Source of the DNA: Anatilimnocola floriformis
Lineage (GTDB): Bacteria > Planctomycetota > Planctomycetia > Pirellulales > Pirellulaceae
Length of the DNA stretch: 64,000 nucleotides
NCBI RefSeq assembly: GCF_024256385.1
Contig: NZ_JAMLFW010000001.1
Location: 5,828,001-5,892,000 of the forward strand
Direction: 5' to 3'
Part shown: positions 53,637-61,956 of the stretch, piece after piece
Layout: every line of letters starts with the position of its first letter
Numbering within the stretch: position 1 is the stretch's first letter
Program-made: the position numbers and the translations under genes
Notes under the pieces: generated by a model
The model's input: only the letters and a program-made list of their open reading frames with translations
Database searches by the model: none
Told to the model about the DNA's origin: nothing

Positions 53637-55223
53637 ATGCGAACGATCCAGATCTACGACACGACTTTGCGCGACGGGACGCAAGGCGAAGGGGTCAGCC
53701 TGTCGCTGGAGGATAAACTGCAGATTACGCAACGCCTCGATGAGTTGGGCGTCGACTTTATCGAGGGTGGCTTTCCGCTTTCGAACCCAAAGGACATCGA
53801 ATACTTTCAGCGCGTGCGCGAGCTGCCGCTGAAGCATGCCAAGGTCTGCGCGTTTGGCATGACTCGGCGGCGCGGAGTGGCCGCGAAAGATGATCCCGGG
53901 ATGCGAGCCCTCGTCGATTCGCAAGCGCCGGTAGTGACCGTCGTCGGTAAGACTTCGGACTTTCACGTGACGGAAATCTTGCGAATCTCGCTCGAGGAAA
54001 ACCTCGACATGATCCGCGACTCGCTCTCGTATTTGAAGTCGGAAGGACGCACGGTGTTTTACGACGCCGAGCATTTTTTCGACGGCTTTGCGGCCAATCC
54101 GCAGTACGCGCTGTCGACCATTCGCACCGCGGCCGAAGCCGGCGCGAGCATGGTCATTCTGTGCGATACCAATGGCGGCACGATGCCGGAGCGAGTCGCT
54201 GAACGGGCAAAGCAAGCCCTCGAAGTTCTCACGCCGCTGGGCGTCGCGGTCGGCATCCACTGTCACAATGATTGTGAGCTGGCCGTCGCCAACTCGCTGG
54301 CTGCCGTCGATGCCGGCGCCTCGCAAGTGCAAGGGACGATGAACGGCTTTGGCGAGCGCTGCGGCAATGCCGACCTGATCTCGGTGATGGCCAATCTGGG
54401 TTTGAAGAAGGGCTATCGTGTACTGCAAGGCGAAGGGCTCGATCATCTGACCGAGCTTTCGCGGTTCGTCTACGAAACAGCGAATCAGAATCATCGCAAC
54501 AATCAGCCCTTCGTCGGCCAGAGCGCGTTTGCTCACAAGGGCGGCATGCACGTGCATGCGATCGCTCGCGCGACGAGTTCTTATGAGCACATCGATCCCG
54601 CGCTCGTCGGCAACGAGCGGCGGATTCTCGTCAGCGAGCTTTCGGGCCGTTCAAACATTGCGGCCCTCACGGCGAAGCACAATTTGAACGACGATCGCAA
54701 ACTGATGGACGCGATCCTGCAGCAAGTGTGCGATCTAGAAGCCAAGGGTTATCAGTTCGAAGCAGCCGAAGCGAGTTTTGATTTGCTCGTCCGCAAAGTG
54801 GCTGGCACGTTCAAGCCGCATTTCGAGCGCCTGAAGTATCACATCGCCGTGAGCGCGGGCGCCGATGGCAGCGAACCACAGACTGAAGCGACGGTGAAGA
54901 TCCGCCTGAATAATCAGGATGGCGATCAGCCGCGGTTCGAAAGCGCCGAAGGCGACGGCCCGGTCAACGCGCTCGACGGCGCGCTGCGAAAGGCCCTCAA
55001 CGGCACGTTCCCCGGCCTCGGCGACATGCGGCTGATCGACTACAAGGTCCGCGTCGTCAACGGCGAAGCGGGCACGGCGGCGAAAATTCGCGTCATCATT
55101 GAATCGACCGATGGTGAGGACACCTGGGGCACGATCGGTGTGAGCGAAAATATCATCGAAGCCAGCTGGCTGGCGCTCGTCGACGCGGTTGAGTACAAGC
55201 TGGTTAAGGATGAACAGCAGTAA
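53637..55223 (+). CDS. cimA: Citramalate synthase
   Basis: The 528-residue product starts MRTIQIYDTTLRDGTQGEGV. Family features are FIEGGFPLSNPKDIEYFQRV, CHNDCELAVANSLAAVDAGA (metal-binding His motif), GTMNGFGERCGNADL and GQSAFAHKGGMHVHAIARA. A C-terminal LeuA-type regulatory domain follows (about 400-528). The pattern GEGVSLSLEDKL and the length (about 530) match the CimA subgroup rather than LeuA. It condenses pyruvate and acetyl-CoA to (R)-citramalate, giving isoleucine without threonine. The ATG at 53637 is chosen because an upstream frame start would run through the terminator. Confidence 0.95.
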   Translation: MRTIQIYDTTLRDGTQGEGVSLSLEDKLQITQRLDELGVDFIEGGFPLSNPKDIEYFQRVRELPLKHAKVCAFGMTRRRGVAAKDDPGMRALVDSQAPVVTVVGKTSDFHVTEILRISLEENLDMIRDSLSYLKSEGRTVFYDAEHFFDGFAANPQYALSTIRTAAEAGASMVILCDTNGGTMPERVAERAKQALEVLTPLGVAVGIHCHNDCELAVANSLAAVDAGASQVQGTMNGFGERCGNADLISVMANLGLKKGYRVLQGEGLDHLTELSRFVYETANQNHRNNQPFVGQSAFAHKGGMHVHAIARATSSYEHIDPALVGNERRILVSELSGRSNIAALTAKHNLNDDRKLMDAILQQVCDLEAKGYQFEAAEASFDLLVRKVAGTFKPHFERLKYHIAVSAGADGSEPQTEATVKIRLNNQDGDQPRFESAEGDGPVNALDGALRKALNGTFPGLGDMRLIDYKVRVVNGEAGTAAKIRVIIESTDGEDTWGTIGVSENIIEASWLALVDAVEYKLVKDEQQ

Positions 55224-55307
55224 CGATTCAGTTGCTACCCCGCGTTCTGGGGTAACCGGGCGGGAGCTACATCCTCGCAGCCGATCGTTTCCAGTTATAC
55301 TTGCAGC

Positions 55308-56681
55308 ATGAAGCAACGCAGGAAGCCGCGTGGACCGGAGAAAAAGGAGCCGTCGCGCGCTGCTGACCAATCCGTCGACGAAAAGCCGACCGGCATTCTC
55401 GCCGGCGACGAAGCTCGTCCGGCAGAAATGCGGAACTTCGTCATTCTGGTCATCTACCAGGCACTGATGCGGACCGGTTGGATTTTCAAAACCGAAAGCG
55501 TCATCATGCCGGCAGTGCTCGAGTCGCTGGCCGCGTCGCCCTGGATGATGGGTTGCCTGCCGCTGCTCAATCGCTTCGGCCAGAGCATTCCGCCGTTGCT
55601 CGTCGCTCGCCGCATCAAGGTCACGCCGTTTAAGAGTCGAGCCTTCATCGGCACGACAACATCGATGACGCTGATGTTCGCCGGCATCACCAGTTTGTGG
55701 CTGTTGCATCTCGATAAGTTGCCGCACCTCGCGGCTTGGATTTATCTATTGCTGTACGGGCTGTTCTTCACCGCGATTGGCATCAATCAGCTGGCTTACA
55801 ACACGCTGCAAGGCAAACTGATCCGACCGACGCGGCGCGGCCGGTTGCTGATGATTGCCGACGTGATCGGAGTAACTTCGGCCGTCGCTTGCGCGGTGAT
55901 GCTCTTGCCGCGATGGTTGCACGAAGGGGCAGCCGATTTCGAATGGATCTTTGGATTTTCCACGGCGTTGTTCGGGGCAGCTTCGCTGATGGCGTGGCAG
56001 ATTGTGGAATTGCCCGACAATCACGACGAACCTCCCAAGCCGCTGCGCCGACTGTTCGAAGGAGCCTGGCGAACGCTGAAGGAAGATGCCAACTTCCGTC
56101 GCCTGGCGATCGTCTCCGCGCTGTTCACAACTTCGCTGCTCCTCTTTCCCTTCTACCAATCGGTTGCACGCAACAAGCTGGGCTTGGGTTTTCCGATGCT
56201 GGTGTGGTGGGTCGTCGCGCAGAATTGCGGCACGGGACTGTTCAGCGTTCTCACCGGCCCGATCGCCGATCGATTTGGCAATCGCCGGGCACTGAGCATC
56301 GTCACGCTGCTGATCTGCGCGGCGCCACTCGTGGCGGCGATTTTGATTTCGCAAACAGAACTCGGCAAGAATTCGTTCTCGCTCGTCTTTGTACTGATTG
56401 GTTTGACGCCCGTCGCGCAGAAGACGTTCAACAACTACACGCTGGAGATCGCGCCGCCGAGCGAACATCCGCGCTACCTGAGCACGCAGAACTTGTGCAT
56501 GGCAGCGCCGCTGTTCCTGTCGCCGCTCGCCGGTTACCTTGTCGGCGTTGTCGGCTTTTACACTGTCTCGCTGTGCATCACCGGCCTGCTCTTCCTCGGC
56601 TGGCTCCTAAGTTTCACCCTCGTCGAACCAAGACATCATCAGCCGGGTGCTTATGTGGCGCCGGGGGATGACAGTTTGTAG
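55308..56681 (+). CDS. MFS transporter
   Basis: A 457-residue protein with a polar N-terminal tail (about 40) and eleven or twelve helices. FNSVFTIGP-type drug-pump motifs are absent. AFIGTTTSMTLMFAGITSLWLL and FGNRRALSIVTLLICAAPLV are MFS-like loops, as is LIRPTRRGRLLMIADVIGV. It belongs to the broad MFS fold; the substrate is unknown. It begins 84 bp after cimA but has no metabolic link that I can see. It ends just before a paired inverted repeat. Confidence 0.85.
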   Translation: MKQRRKPRGPEKKEPSRAADQSVDEKPTGILAGDEARPAEMRNFVILVIYQALMRTGWIFKTESVIMPAVLESLAASPWMMGCLPLLNRFGQSIPPLLVARRIKVTPFKSRAFIGTTTSMTLMFAGITSLWLLHLDKLPHLAAWIYLLLYGLFFTAIGINQLAYNTLQGKLIRPTRRGRLLMIADVIGVTSAVACAVMLLPRWLHEGAADFEWIFGFSTALFGAASLMAWQIVELPDNHDEPPKPLRRLFEGAWRTLKEDANFRRLAIVSALFTTSLLLFPFYQSVARNKLGLGFPMLVWWVVAQNCGTGLFSVLTGPIADRFGNRRALSIVTLLICAAPLVAAILISQTELGKNSFSLVFVLIGLTPVAQKTFNNYTLEIAPPSEHPRYLSTQNLCMAAPLFLSPLAGYLVGVVGFYTVSLCITGLLFLGWLLSFTLVEPRHHQPGAYVAPGDDSL

Positions 56682-56694
56682 TAGTTTTGAGTTG

Positions 56695-56787
56695 GGGAGG
56701 CGAGGGACGAGAGGCGGGAGACGAGGGAGAATACAATACAATCCTGAATCGAACTTCTGTTCCCCCGCCTCCAGTCCCTCGCCTCCC
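56695..56787. repeat. Paired inverted repeat between the MFS and SpoU genes
   Basis: Left arm 56695-56719 (GGGAGGCGAGGGACGAGAGG and onward) and right arm 56761-56787 are inverted copies with few mismatches and a 41-base loop. The right arm ends 2 bp before the methyltransferase ATG. The bases just before the left arm (AGTTTTGAGTTGG, 56683-56695) also occur at 38488-38500. Confidence 0.65.
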
Positions 56788-56789
56788 GC

Positions 56790-57284
56790 ATGTTCGAACA
56801 CCTTCGCCACAAACCGCCGACTGCTCTGGAACGCCCGCGCGAGATGATCTTGGTTTGCGCGCCGCTGCGAAGCAATATCAACCTCTCGAACATGCTGCGG
56901 ACGGCTGGTTGCTGCGGCATTGGCCGAGTGATTGCTTGTGGCAATCCGAGCATTCACAAGTCGATCGCGCGCGACGGCGGCGAACAGGTCGAACTGGAAG
57001 TTCATCGCACGCTGCTGCCGGTGCTAAAGCAGGTGAAGGAAGAGGGGTTCACGCTGATCGGCCTCGAGCAAACGACCGGCGCGCAGAACATGCATCACTA
57101 TCAGTTCCCGCGCAAGACCGCGCTCGTGCTGGGCAACGAACGTCTTGGCTTGACCGAGGAGCAGCTCCGCTGGATGGATGTGTGCGTGGAGATTCCTGTG
57201 TACGGTTTGCCCTACAGCTACAACGTGGCAACCTCGGCAGCGCTCGCCATGTACGAGTATTGCCGGCAGTATCCGACGGGCTGA
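56790..57284 (+). CDS. SpoU/TrmH-family RNA 2'-O-methyltransferase
   Basis: A 164-residue SPOUT protein. SNINLSNMLRTAGCCGIGRV is motif 1. TALVLGNERLGLTEEQLRWM is motif 2, and CVEIPVYGLPYSYNVATSAALAM is motif 3 with the conserved Asn. It methylates the ribose of a tRNA or rRNA nucleotide; the target cannot be assigned. It starts right after the inverted repeat and has no clear ribosome binding site. Confidence 0.9.
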   Translation: MFEHLRHKPPTALERPREMILVCAPLRSNINLSNMLRTAGCCGIGRVIACGNPSIHKSIARDGGEQVELEVHRTLLPVLKQVKEEGFTLIGLEQTTGAQNMHHYQFPRKTALVLGNERLGLTEEQLRWMDVCVEIPVYGLPYSYNVATSAALAMYEYCRQYPTG

Positions 57285-57520
57285 TCTCCTATCTCGGGCT
57301 TGCTGCCCGCACAATCGTTATAGCCGTGCGCAGTTCTCGCGAAACGTCGGTGGTTGCGAGATTGCCTCACACGATTCCTGACCTAGGTTTTCCCGGACCG
57401 GTATCGAACGCACGGCTTACCGTGTTGTCGTGTTCAGTTTCGTCGGCACAGGTCGGCGAAACAGCATGATTGATACAGGAATAATGTTTTCGCAAACGGT
57501 CAAGAAAACTACAGAAACGA

Positions 57521-57549
57521 TTGACGACTTGTCGCGAATTCGATCTAAA
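57521..57549 (+). promoter_or_regulatory. Candidate promoter upstream of the Cys/Tyr-rich secreted protein
   Basis: TTGACG (57521-57526), a 17-base spacer and TCTAAA (57544-57549) resemble a sigma-70 promoter. It lies 79 bp before the ATG of the gene at 57628. The rest of the 343-bp gap after the methyltransferase gene shows nothing I can name. Confidence 0.4.
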
Positions 57550-57627
57550 GAATTCCCGCCAGATCGCCGCACGATGGCTTGCCTCCTCAGAGAGCAGCCG
57601 ACGTGAACGTCCGGGAGATTGCCGCCG

Positions 57628-59040
57628 ATGACTGCACCTTTTAACCTGGCTCGCCTGATTCGCAACTTGTTGGCCGCGCTCACCGCGCTGGCTTGCGGAG
57701 CCGCTCCGGCCTTCGCTCAAAACGTCATTCGCGGCACCACGCCGGGCTGGCCGGGCAACTCGGCGTATTACGCACCGCAAACGGCTTATCAGTTTGCGTC
57801 GGCGCCTGTGGTGCAAGCGCAATATGCTCCGCAAGCGGGCAACACGGCTTACTACGCTCCGGCTTCCGCAGCCCGCATTGCTTACGCAGTGCCGGCGACC
57901 GGCGCCTATCAAATCACTTACGCCGGGGCCAATCAGCCCGGCCTGGCGACGGCTGCTTACTACGGCGGCTATGCCGCTCCGGTGCAGCGCGTCGTCTACA
58001 TGCAGCCGCAACAGCAGCAAGTTTATTACGCACCGCAAGCTGTCTCGGCTCCGGTGACTTACTATCGCGTTTATCAACCGGGCGTGGTCGCTGCTCCGCA
58101 GACTTGCGGTTATGCAGCCACTTGCCAAGCAGCTCCGGTGCAACAGTCTTGCGGAAGTAGCTGTGGTAGCAGTTGCGGCAGCGGCTGCTCACTTTGGCGG
58201 CCGTTCGCTTGGATGTGGCGTGGCAGCAGCAGCAGTTGCTGCAGCAAACCGACAACTTGCAACTACGGCGGCTGTGGTTCGCCATGCGGGGCCGCTGCCC
58301 CTTATTATCAGGTTCCCGTTGCTCCTGTCGTTCCGGTCGTTCCCGCTCCCTCGGGCATCCGCCCTCCGCTCGGTGGCACGACCATTCCCTCGCCTGGCAC
58401 GCGCGGTCCGGGCGTGATCAATTCCGCTCCAGCCGACATGCGTCCCTCGCTGCCGTTCGGCAGCAGTGCGCCGCCCGCCGGTGTGCCGCTCAATAACAAT
58501 CCGAATTTCAACAACAACAATCCAAACTTCAACACGCCGCTGCCGGGCAACAATCCGGGTGGTGGCATTCCCGGTGGTGGTTTTCCGCCGGCTCCGGGTG
58601 CGTTCCGTCCAATTACCGAAGATCCTTACACACAGCCGCTCAACAGCGCTCCGGCTGGCAACGTGCCGCCGATGCTCGCTCCGCCAGCTCCGAGCGGTTC
58701 GCAATTCATGGGCAGCGGTTATTCGAGCGATCGCACGCAGTTGAATCAAGAAATTCGTTCGAACACGATCAGCGAACCGGGAATGCCGCCGGCCAGCGTG
58801 CAGCCGTTGCGTGATCCGCATGGCAACGACCGGATCGAACCGAACAACAATCGTGCCCCGCAGTTGATCACCCCGGGCGACCGGACGGCGAGCAACGGCA
58901 ACCGTTGGGCTGTGATTCCGGCAGTGTGGCCGGTGAAGAATGCCGAAGTTCGGCCCGTGGCGAAGTTCGAACAACGGCCTATCGCGCCGGTTGTTGCTCC
59001 CACGCAAATCGACGATGGCGGTTGGAAGTCTGCTCGCTAA
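57628..59040 (+). CDS. Secreted Cys/Tyr/Pro-rich protein of unknown function
   Basis: The 470-residue product starts MTAPFNLARLIRNLLAALTA with a signal peptide ending APAFAQ. Residues 40-160 are degenerate tyrosine repeats (AYYAPQTAYQFASAP, TAYYAPASAAR, QQVYYAPQAV). A Cys/Ser/Gly cluster (CGSSCGSSCGSGC and SSCCSKP) follows. Then come Pro-rich and Asn-rich runs (NNNPNFNNNNPNFN). It has the features of an exported structural protein cross-linked by cysteines. No family is recognised. A hairpin terminator follows it. Confidence 0.8.
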   Translation: MTAPFNLARLIRNLLAALTALACGAAPAFAQNVIRGTTPGWPGNSAYYAPQTAYQFASAPVVQAQYAPQAGNTAYYAPASAARIAYAVPATGAYQITYAGANQPGLATAAYYGGYAAPVQRVVYMQPQQQQVYYAPQAVSAPVTYYRVYQPGVVAAPQTCGYAATCQAAPVQQSCGSSCGSSCGSGCSLWRPFAWMWRGSSSSCCSKPTTCNYGGCGSPCGAAAPYYQVPVAPVVPVVPAPSGIRPPLGGTTIPSPGTRGPGVINSAPADMRPSLPFGSSAPPAGVPLNNNPNFNNNNPNFNTPLPGNNPGGGIPGGGFPPAPGAFRPITEDPYTQPLNSAPAGNVPPMLAPPAPSGSQFMGSGYSSDRTQLNQEIRSNTISEPGMPPASVQPLRDPHGNDRIEPNNNRAPQLITPGDRTASNGNRWAVIPAVWPVKNAEVRPVAKFEQRPIAPVVAPTQIDDGGWKSAR

Positions 59041-59069
59041 GCTTCGCGAACTGACAAACTAGAAGTGAC

Positions 59070-59096
59070 GGGCCATTGGTAACAATGGCCCATTTT
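59070..59096 (+). terminator. Rho-independent terminator
   Basis: GGGCCATTG (59070-59078), GTAA loop, CAATGGCCC (59083-59091), then A and four T's (59093-59096). It is a perfect 9-bp stem 29 bases after the secreted-protein stop. It is also near the 3' end of the convergent zinc-ribbon gene. Confidence 0.85.
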
Positions 59097-59105
59097 GCTG
59101 CGCAC

Positions 59106-59339
59106 TTAGTGCATCGCCGCCGCGCGTGATGGCCAGAGTCCTGGCGACGACGGAGCCGGCGTCTTCTTGTGTGCTTCGCCCAGCGTGAGGAAGCTGAGGA
59201 TCTGCGGAGCACTCTCCAAGCGAGAGTCAGCGCTCAATCGTTCTTGACAGCGTGGGCAGCAAGCACCGGCGGCGGGGGTTTCAACGGCCCGACAATGGGC
59301 ATCGCAAGACCAACAGTAATAAACGCTTCCGTCAAACAT
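59106..59339 (-). CDS. Small zinc-ribbon-like protein
   Basis: A 77-residue protein with Cys pairs C9-x2-C12 plus C16 and C27-C28-x2-C31, the pattern of a small zinc ribbon. It is otherwise polar with a Pro/Ser-rich C-terminus. No family is recognised and the reading frame is supported only by the cysteine pattern. It converges on the secreted-protein gene across the terminator at 59070. Confidence 0.5.
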   Translation of the reverse strand: MFDGSVYYCWSCDAHCRAVETPAAGACCPRCQERLSADSRLESAPQILSFLTLGEAHKKTPAPSSPGLWPSRAAAMH

Positions 59340-59667
59340 CAGTCAAACTCACTCGGCCCTCGAACTGTCGATAAGAAAGATCTATCGGCAATCGGCGCAA
59401 CCGGCATGAGGCGAAAAACACGGAAAATCACGACAATCGGGCATACTTGGTGTAGGCCGAACCTCACATCGCAGGCATCACTCAGCGGGTTGTGAGGGAG
59501 GGATCGAATATAAGCAACTCAAATGCCGAACTCCGCTTGATCTCTCAATTGAATCGCAGCGGACGGCTGATTAGGCTGAAATTCAGCCCAAATTACCGCG
59601 AAAAGTGCAGCTGGCAGAGTTGCGCATTCGCGAAGGTTACTTTTCTTCACTTCCAAGGTCGGCCTGC
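59340..59667. other. Intergenic region before the M48 peptidase gene
   Basis: About 330 bases. A small palindrome GGCTGAAATTCAGCC lies at 59575-59589. No gene or clear promoter was recognised. Confidence 0.45.
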
Positions 59668-61065
59668 ATGCAGCTTATTATTCTGGCTGCTTTGCTGGCC
59701 ACCTTGGCACATTCTGAGGCAGCGCCCGCATCGGCCACGGCCCCGCTAGCGGCGCAGTTCTTTAGCGAACAAGGCCGGTTAATCGGTTTGTTGCTGACTA
59801 TGCTCGCCGCACCGTTTGCTACGGCTTGCGACGGCGGCTGGTTCATCGCCCGCTTGCGTCGCAATCCCCTCACCACCTGCCAGCAGTGGAGTCAGGCCGC
59901 TCAGCGTTACGAGCGACTACAACTCGCCGCGGGTTGGCTGTGGTTGAGTGCGTCATTGGCGGTGATCTATCTGTGGGATTGGCCGGCGTTGGTGCGGATT
60001 ACTTGGGGCTGGAACGCCTGGCCGCTTGTCGATGACCTGCTTGTCCTCGCGCCGGTAGTCGGTTCGCTCGTGCTAGTTTGGATTACGTTTTATTACGTCG
60101 AACAAACTGCCCAGAAAATGCGTGAAGCAACCGAGCCGCGACAGTCGCTCATCGCTTATCTCGCCTGGCAATGTCGCCACTACCTGGCCATGGCGCTCGT
60201 TCCCGCCCTCGTTGTGCTCGGCGTTCAAGACTTCGGCGCCTACTTCGGTCAGCAAGAGTTGCTCACTGCGACATCGGCCAAGTTGAGCTGGCTCGGCATT
60301 CCCGTTCTCGCCTCGCTGGTCATCGCGCTGCCGTTGTTGCTGCGGCGACTGTGGCCCACGAGCAGTCTTCCGACCAGCGATTTGCGCACCGAGCTAGAAG
60401 CGATCAGCCAGCGCGCAAAGACACCACTGACACAGATTCTGGTGTGGGAAACCAACGGCCGACTGTCGAATGCAGCCGTCGCGGGCTTGTCGCGCTATTG
60501 CCGCTATTTGTTTTTGACAGATGCTCTGCTCGCCCAACTCGCGCCCACCGAGATCGCCGCCGTGGTGCGTCATGAACTGGCTCACCTGCAACGGCGACAT
60601 TTGATTTTGCGATTGCTGCTCCTCACGCTCCCTGGCCTCGCGTGGTTTGCGTTCAGGCCATTGCTGGGCGATGAGTTTGCCTGGCTCAAAGATGCTTCGC
60701 CAAATTCGCTGCTCGTCGCGGGAATTTATCTGGGCTACGCTGCCGTAGTCGTTGGTTATTATTCGAAGCTGCTTGAATACGACGCCGACCTGGCAGCTGT
60801 CTTTGATGACGACGGCAGCGTGAATGCCGATTGCGCTCGCGATTTGATTCATGCCCTCGCGGTGCTGCAAGGCCCGCATGGCGACAGCAGTTTCTCCTGG
60901 CTCCATCCGCCAACTTCGCGGCGAATCGCCTGGCTTCGCCGAGTGCTGATGAAGCCCAGCGAGGGAATCTCTTATCGGCGCAAGCTCGATCGCGTCGCAC
61001 AAATCATCGTTGCAGTTACTGCCGGGCTGATTGGGATGATCGCGATCGCCAGCCTGCTCGTTTAA
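59668..61065 (+). CDS. M48-type integral membrane metalloprotease
   Basis: About 465 residues from the ATG at 59668, which follows an AAGGT ribosome binding site; an earlier in-frame start adds 21 residues before the first helix. There are five or six helices before the catalytic domain. VVRHELAHLQRRH carries H302-E303-xx-H306, and YYSKLLEYDADLAAVF supplies E370, the third zinc ligand, with D374, as in M48/HtpX-like peptidases. It is longer than HtpX because of extra N-terminal helices. It probably takes part in membrane-protein quality control. It converges on the zinc-ribbon gene with a 3-bp gap. Confidence 0.88.
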   Translation: MQLIILAALLATLAHSEAAPASATAPLAAQFFSEQGRLIGLLLTMLAAPFATACDGGWFIARLRRNPLTTCQQWSQAAQRYERLQLAAGWLWLSASLAVIYLWDWPALVRITWGWNAWPLVDDLLVLAPVVGSLVLVWITFYYVEQTAQKMREATEPRQSLIAYLAWQCRHYLAMALVPALVVLGVQDFGAYFGQQELLTATSAKLSWLGIPVLASLVIALPLLLRRLWPTSSLPTSDLRTELEAISQRAKTPLTQILVWETNGRLSNAAVAGLSRYCRYLFLTDALLAQLAPTEIAAVVRHELAHLQRRHLILRLLLLTLPGLAWFAFRPLLGDEFAWLKDASPNSLLVAGIYLGYAAVVVGYYSKLLEYDADLAAVFDDDGSVNADCARDLIHALAVLQGPHGDSSFSWLHPPTSRRIAWLRRVLMKPSEGISYRRKLDRVAQIIVAVTAGLIGMIAIASLLV

Positions 61066-61068
61066 TCG

Positions 61069-61842
61069 CTATTGATTCGCCAGCAGAGCAACAAGCGTTA
61101 CTGCCAGAATAATGATCAGGATGATGGCCATGACCATCACCACAATCAGCGGTAGCAGCACTGCGAACACAGCGCGCCCCATCGGCACTTCGTGCGCGAG
61201 ATGAACCGCATAGACGCGGACCGCGAGCGACCATACGCCAACCAGCAGCGCACCGCCGGGAATCCACATGAGCCACGTGAGCGACGAGTGGCCATAACAG
61301 GCAATGCGAATGCTCGTGCTGAACGGCTGCCGACTCCCGCCGCACAGGATGAGGCAGAAGTGCAAGACAGCGCCACCAATCACGCAACCGAGCGTGGCCA
61401 TCAGAGGCACTTCGACAAACAGTCGCGCGAGGGCGATGAAACCCAGACTGACAACCTGTTGCTGCAGAAACGACCGCTCGAAGCCTAGCAACTGCCCGCC
61501 GAAGTACACCAGCAGCAGATGCCACAACTCCATTCCCGCCACGCCGATGAACTGACCGATCGCGGCATAGAGCATGGCTTCGCCGAGCCGGCCGCGTTGT
61601 TTCATCTGGCTGAAGGCGGTCTTCGGCGCAAAGGCCACCAGCCGCGCGGTGGCGATGAACTTCCCCAACGATTTACCCGATTGTTCCCACGGCAAACCGG
61701 GCCGGCGATCGGCAGTCGAAACTTCGCCGAGAGGAATTCGCAGCAGCGTCTGGCACTGTGGGCAGCGGGCGTTCTTGCCGGTGCTATCGGCCGGCACGCG
61801 CAAATGTTGCCGGCAAGTGGCGCAGCGAAATTCGATGGTCAT
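61069..61842 (-). CDS. Zinc-ribbon plus Yip1-like membrane protein
   Basis: The 257-residue product starts MTIEFRCATCRQHLRVPADS and carries two CxxC pairs (C7/C10 and C27/C30), a short zinc ribbon. Four or five helices follow (about 90-110, 130-165, 175-200, 215-255), of a Yip1-like arrangement. It is a planctomycete-style protein of unknown role. The next gene on this strand begins with the same MTIEF sequence, so they are paralogues. The start at 61842 is set by that match. Confidence 0.78.
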   Translation of the reverse strand: MTIEFRCATCRQHLRVPADSTGKNARCPQCQTLLRIPLGEVSTADRRPGLPWEQSGKSLGKFIATARLVAFAPKTAFSQMKQRGRLGEAMLYAAIGQFIGVAGMELWHLLLVYFGGQLLGFERSFLQQQVVSLGFIALARLFVEVPLMATLGCVIGGAVLHFCLILCGGSRQPFSTSIRIACYGHSSLTWLMWIPGGALLVGVWSLAVRVYAVHLAHEVPMGRAVFAVLLPLIVVMVMAIILIIILAVTLVALLANQ

Positions 61843-61956
61843 GCAGCACGGGCGCGAAGGGGGATCCACAGAACGTTGTACCCGCAACGTTGTAACCCAC
61901 GACTCGCTCACTCTTCAAGCATCGGGCCTCGTGTTCCAGCGAAGGTCGAGGCTCTA

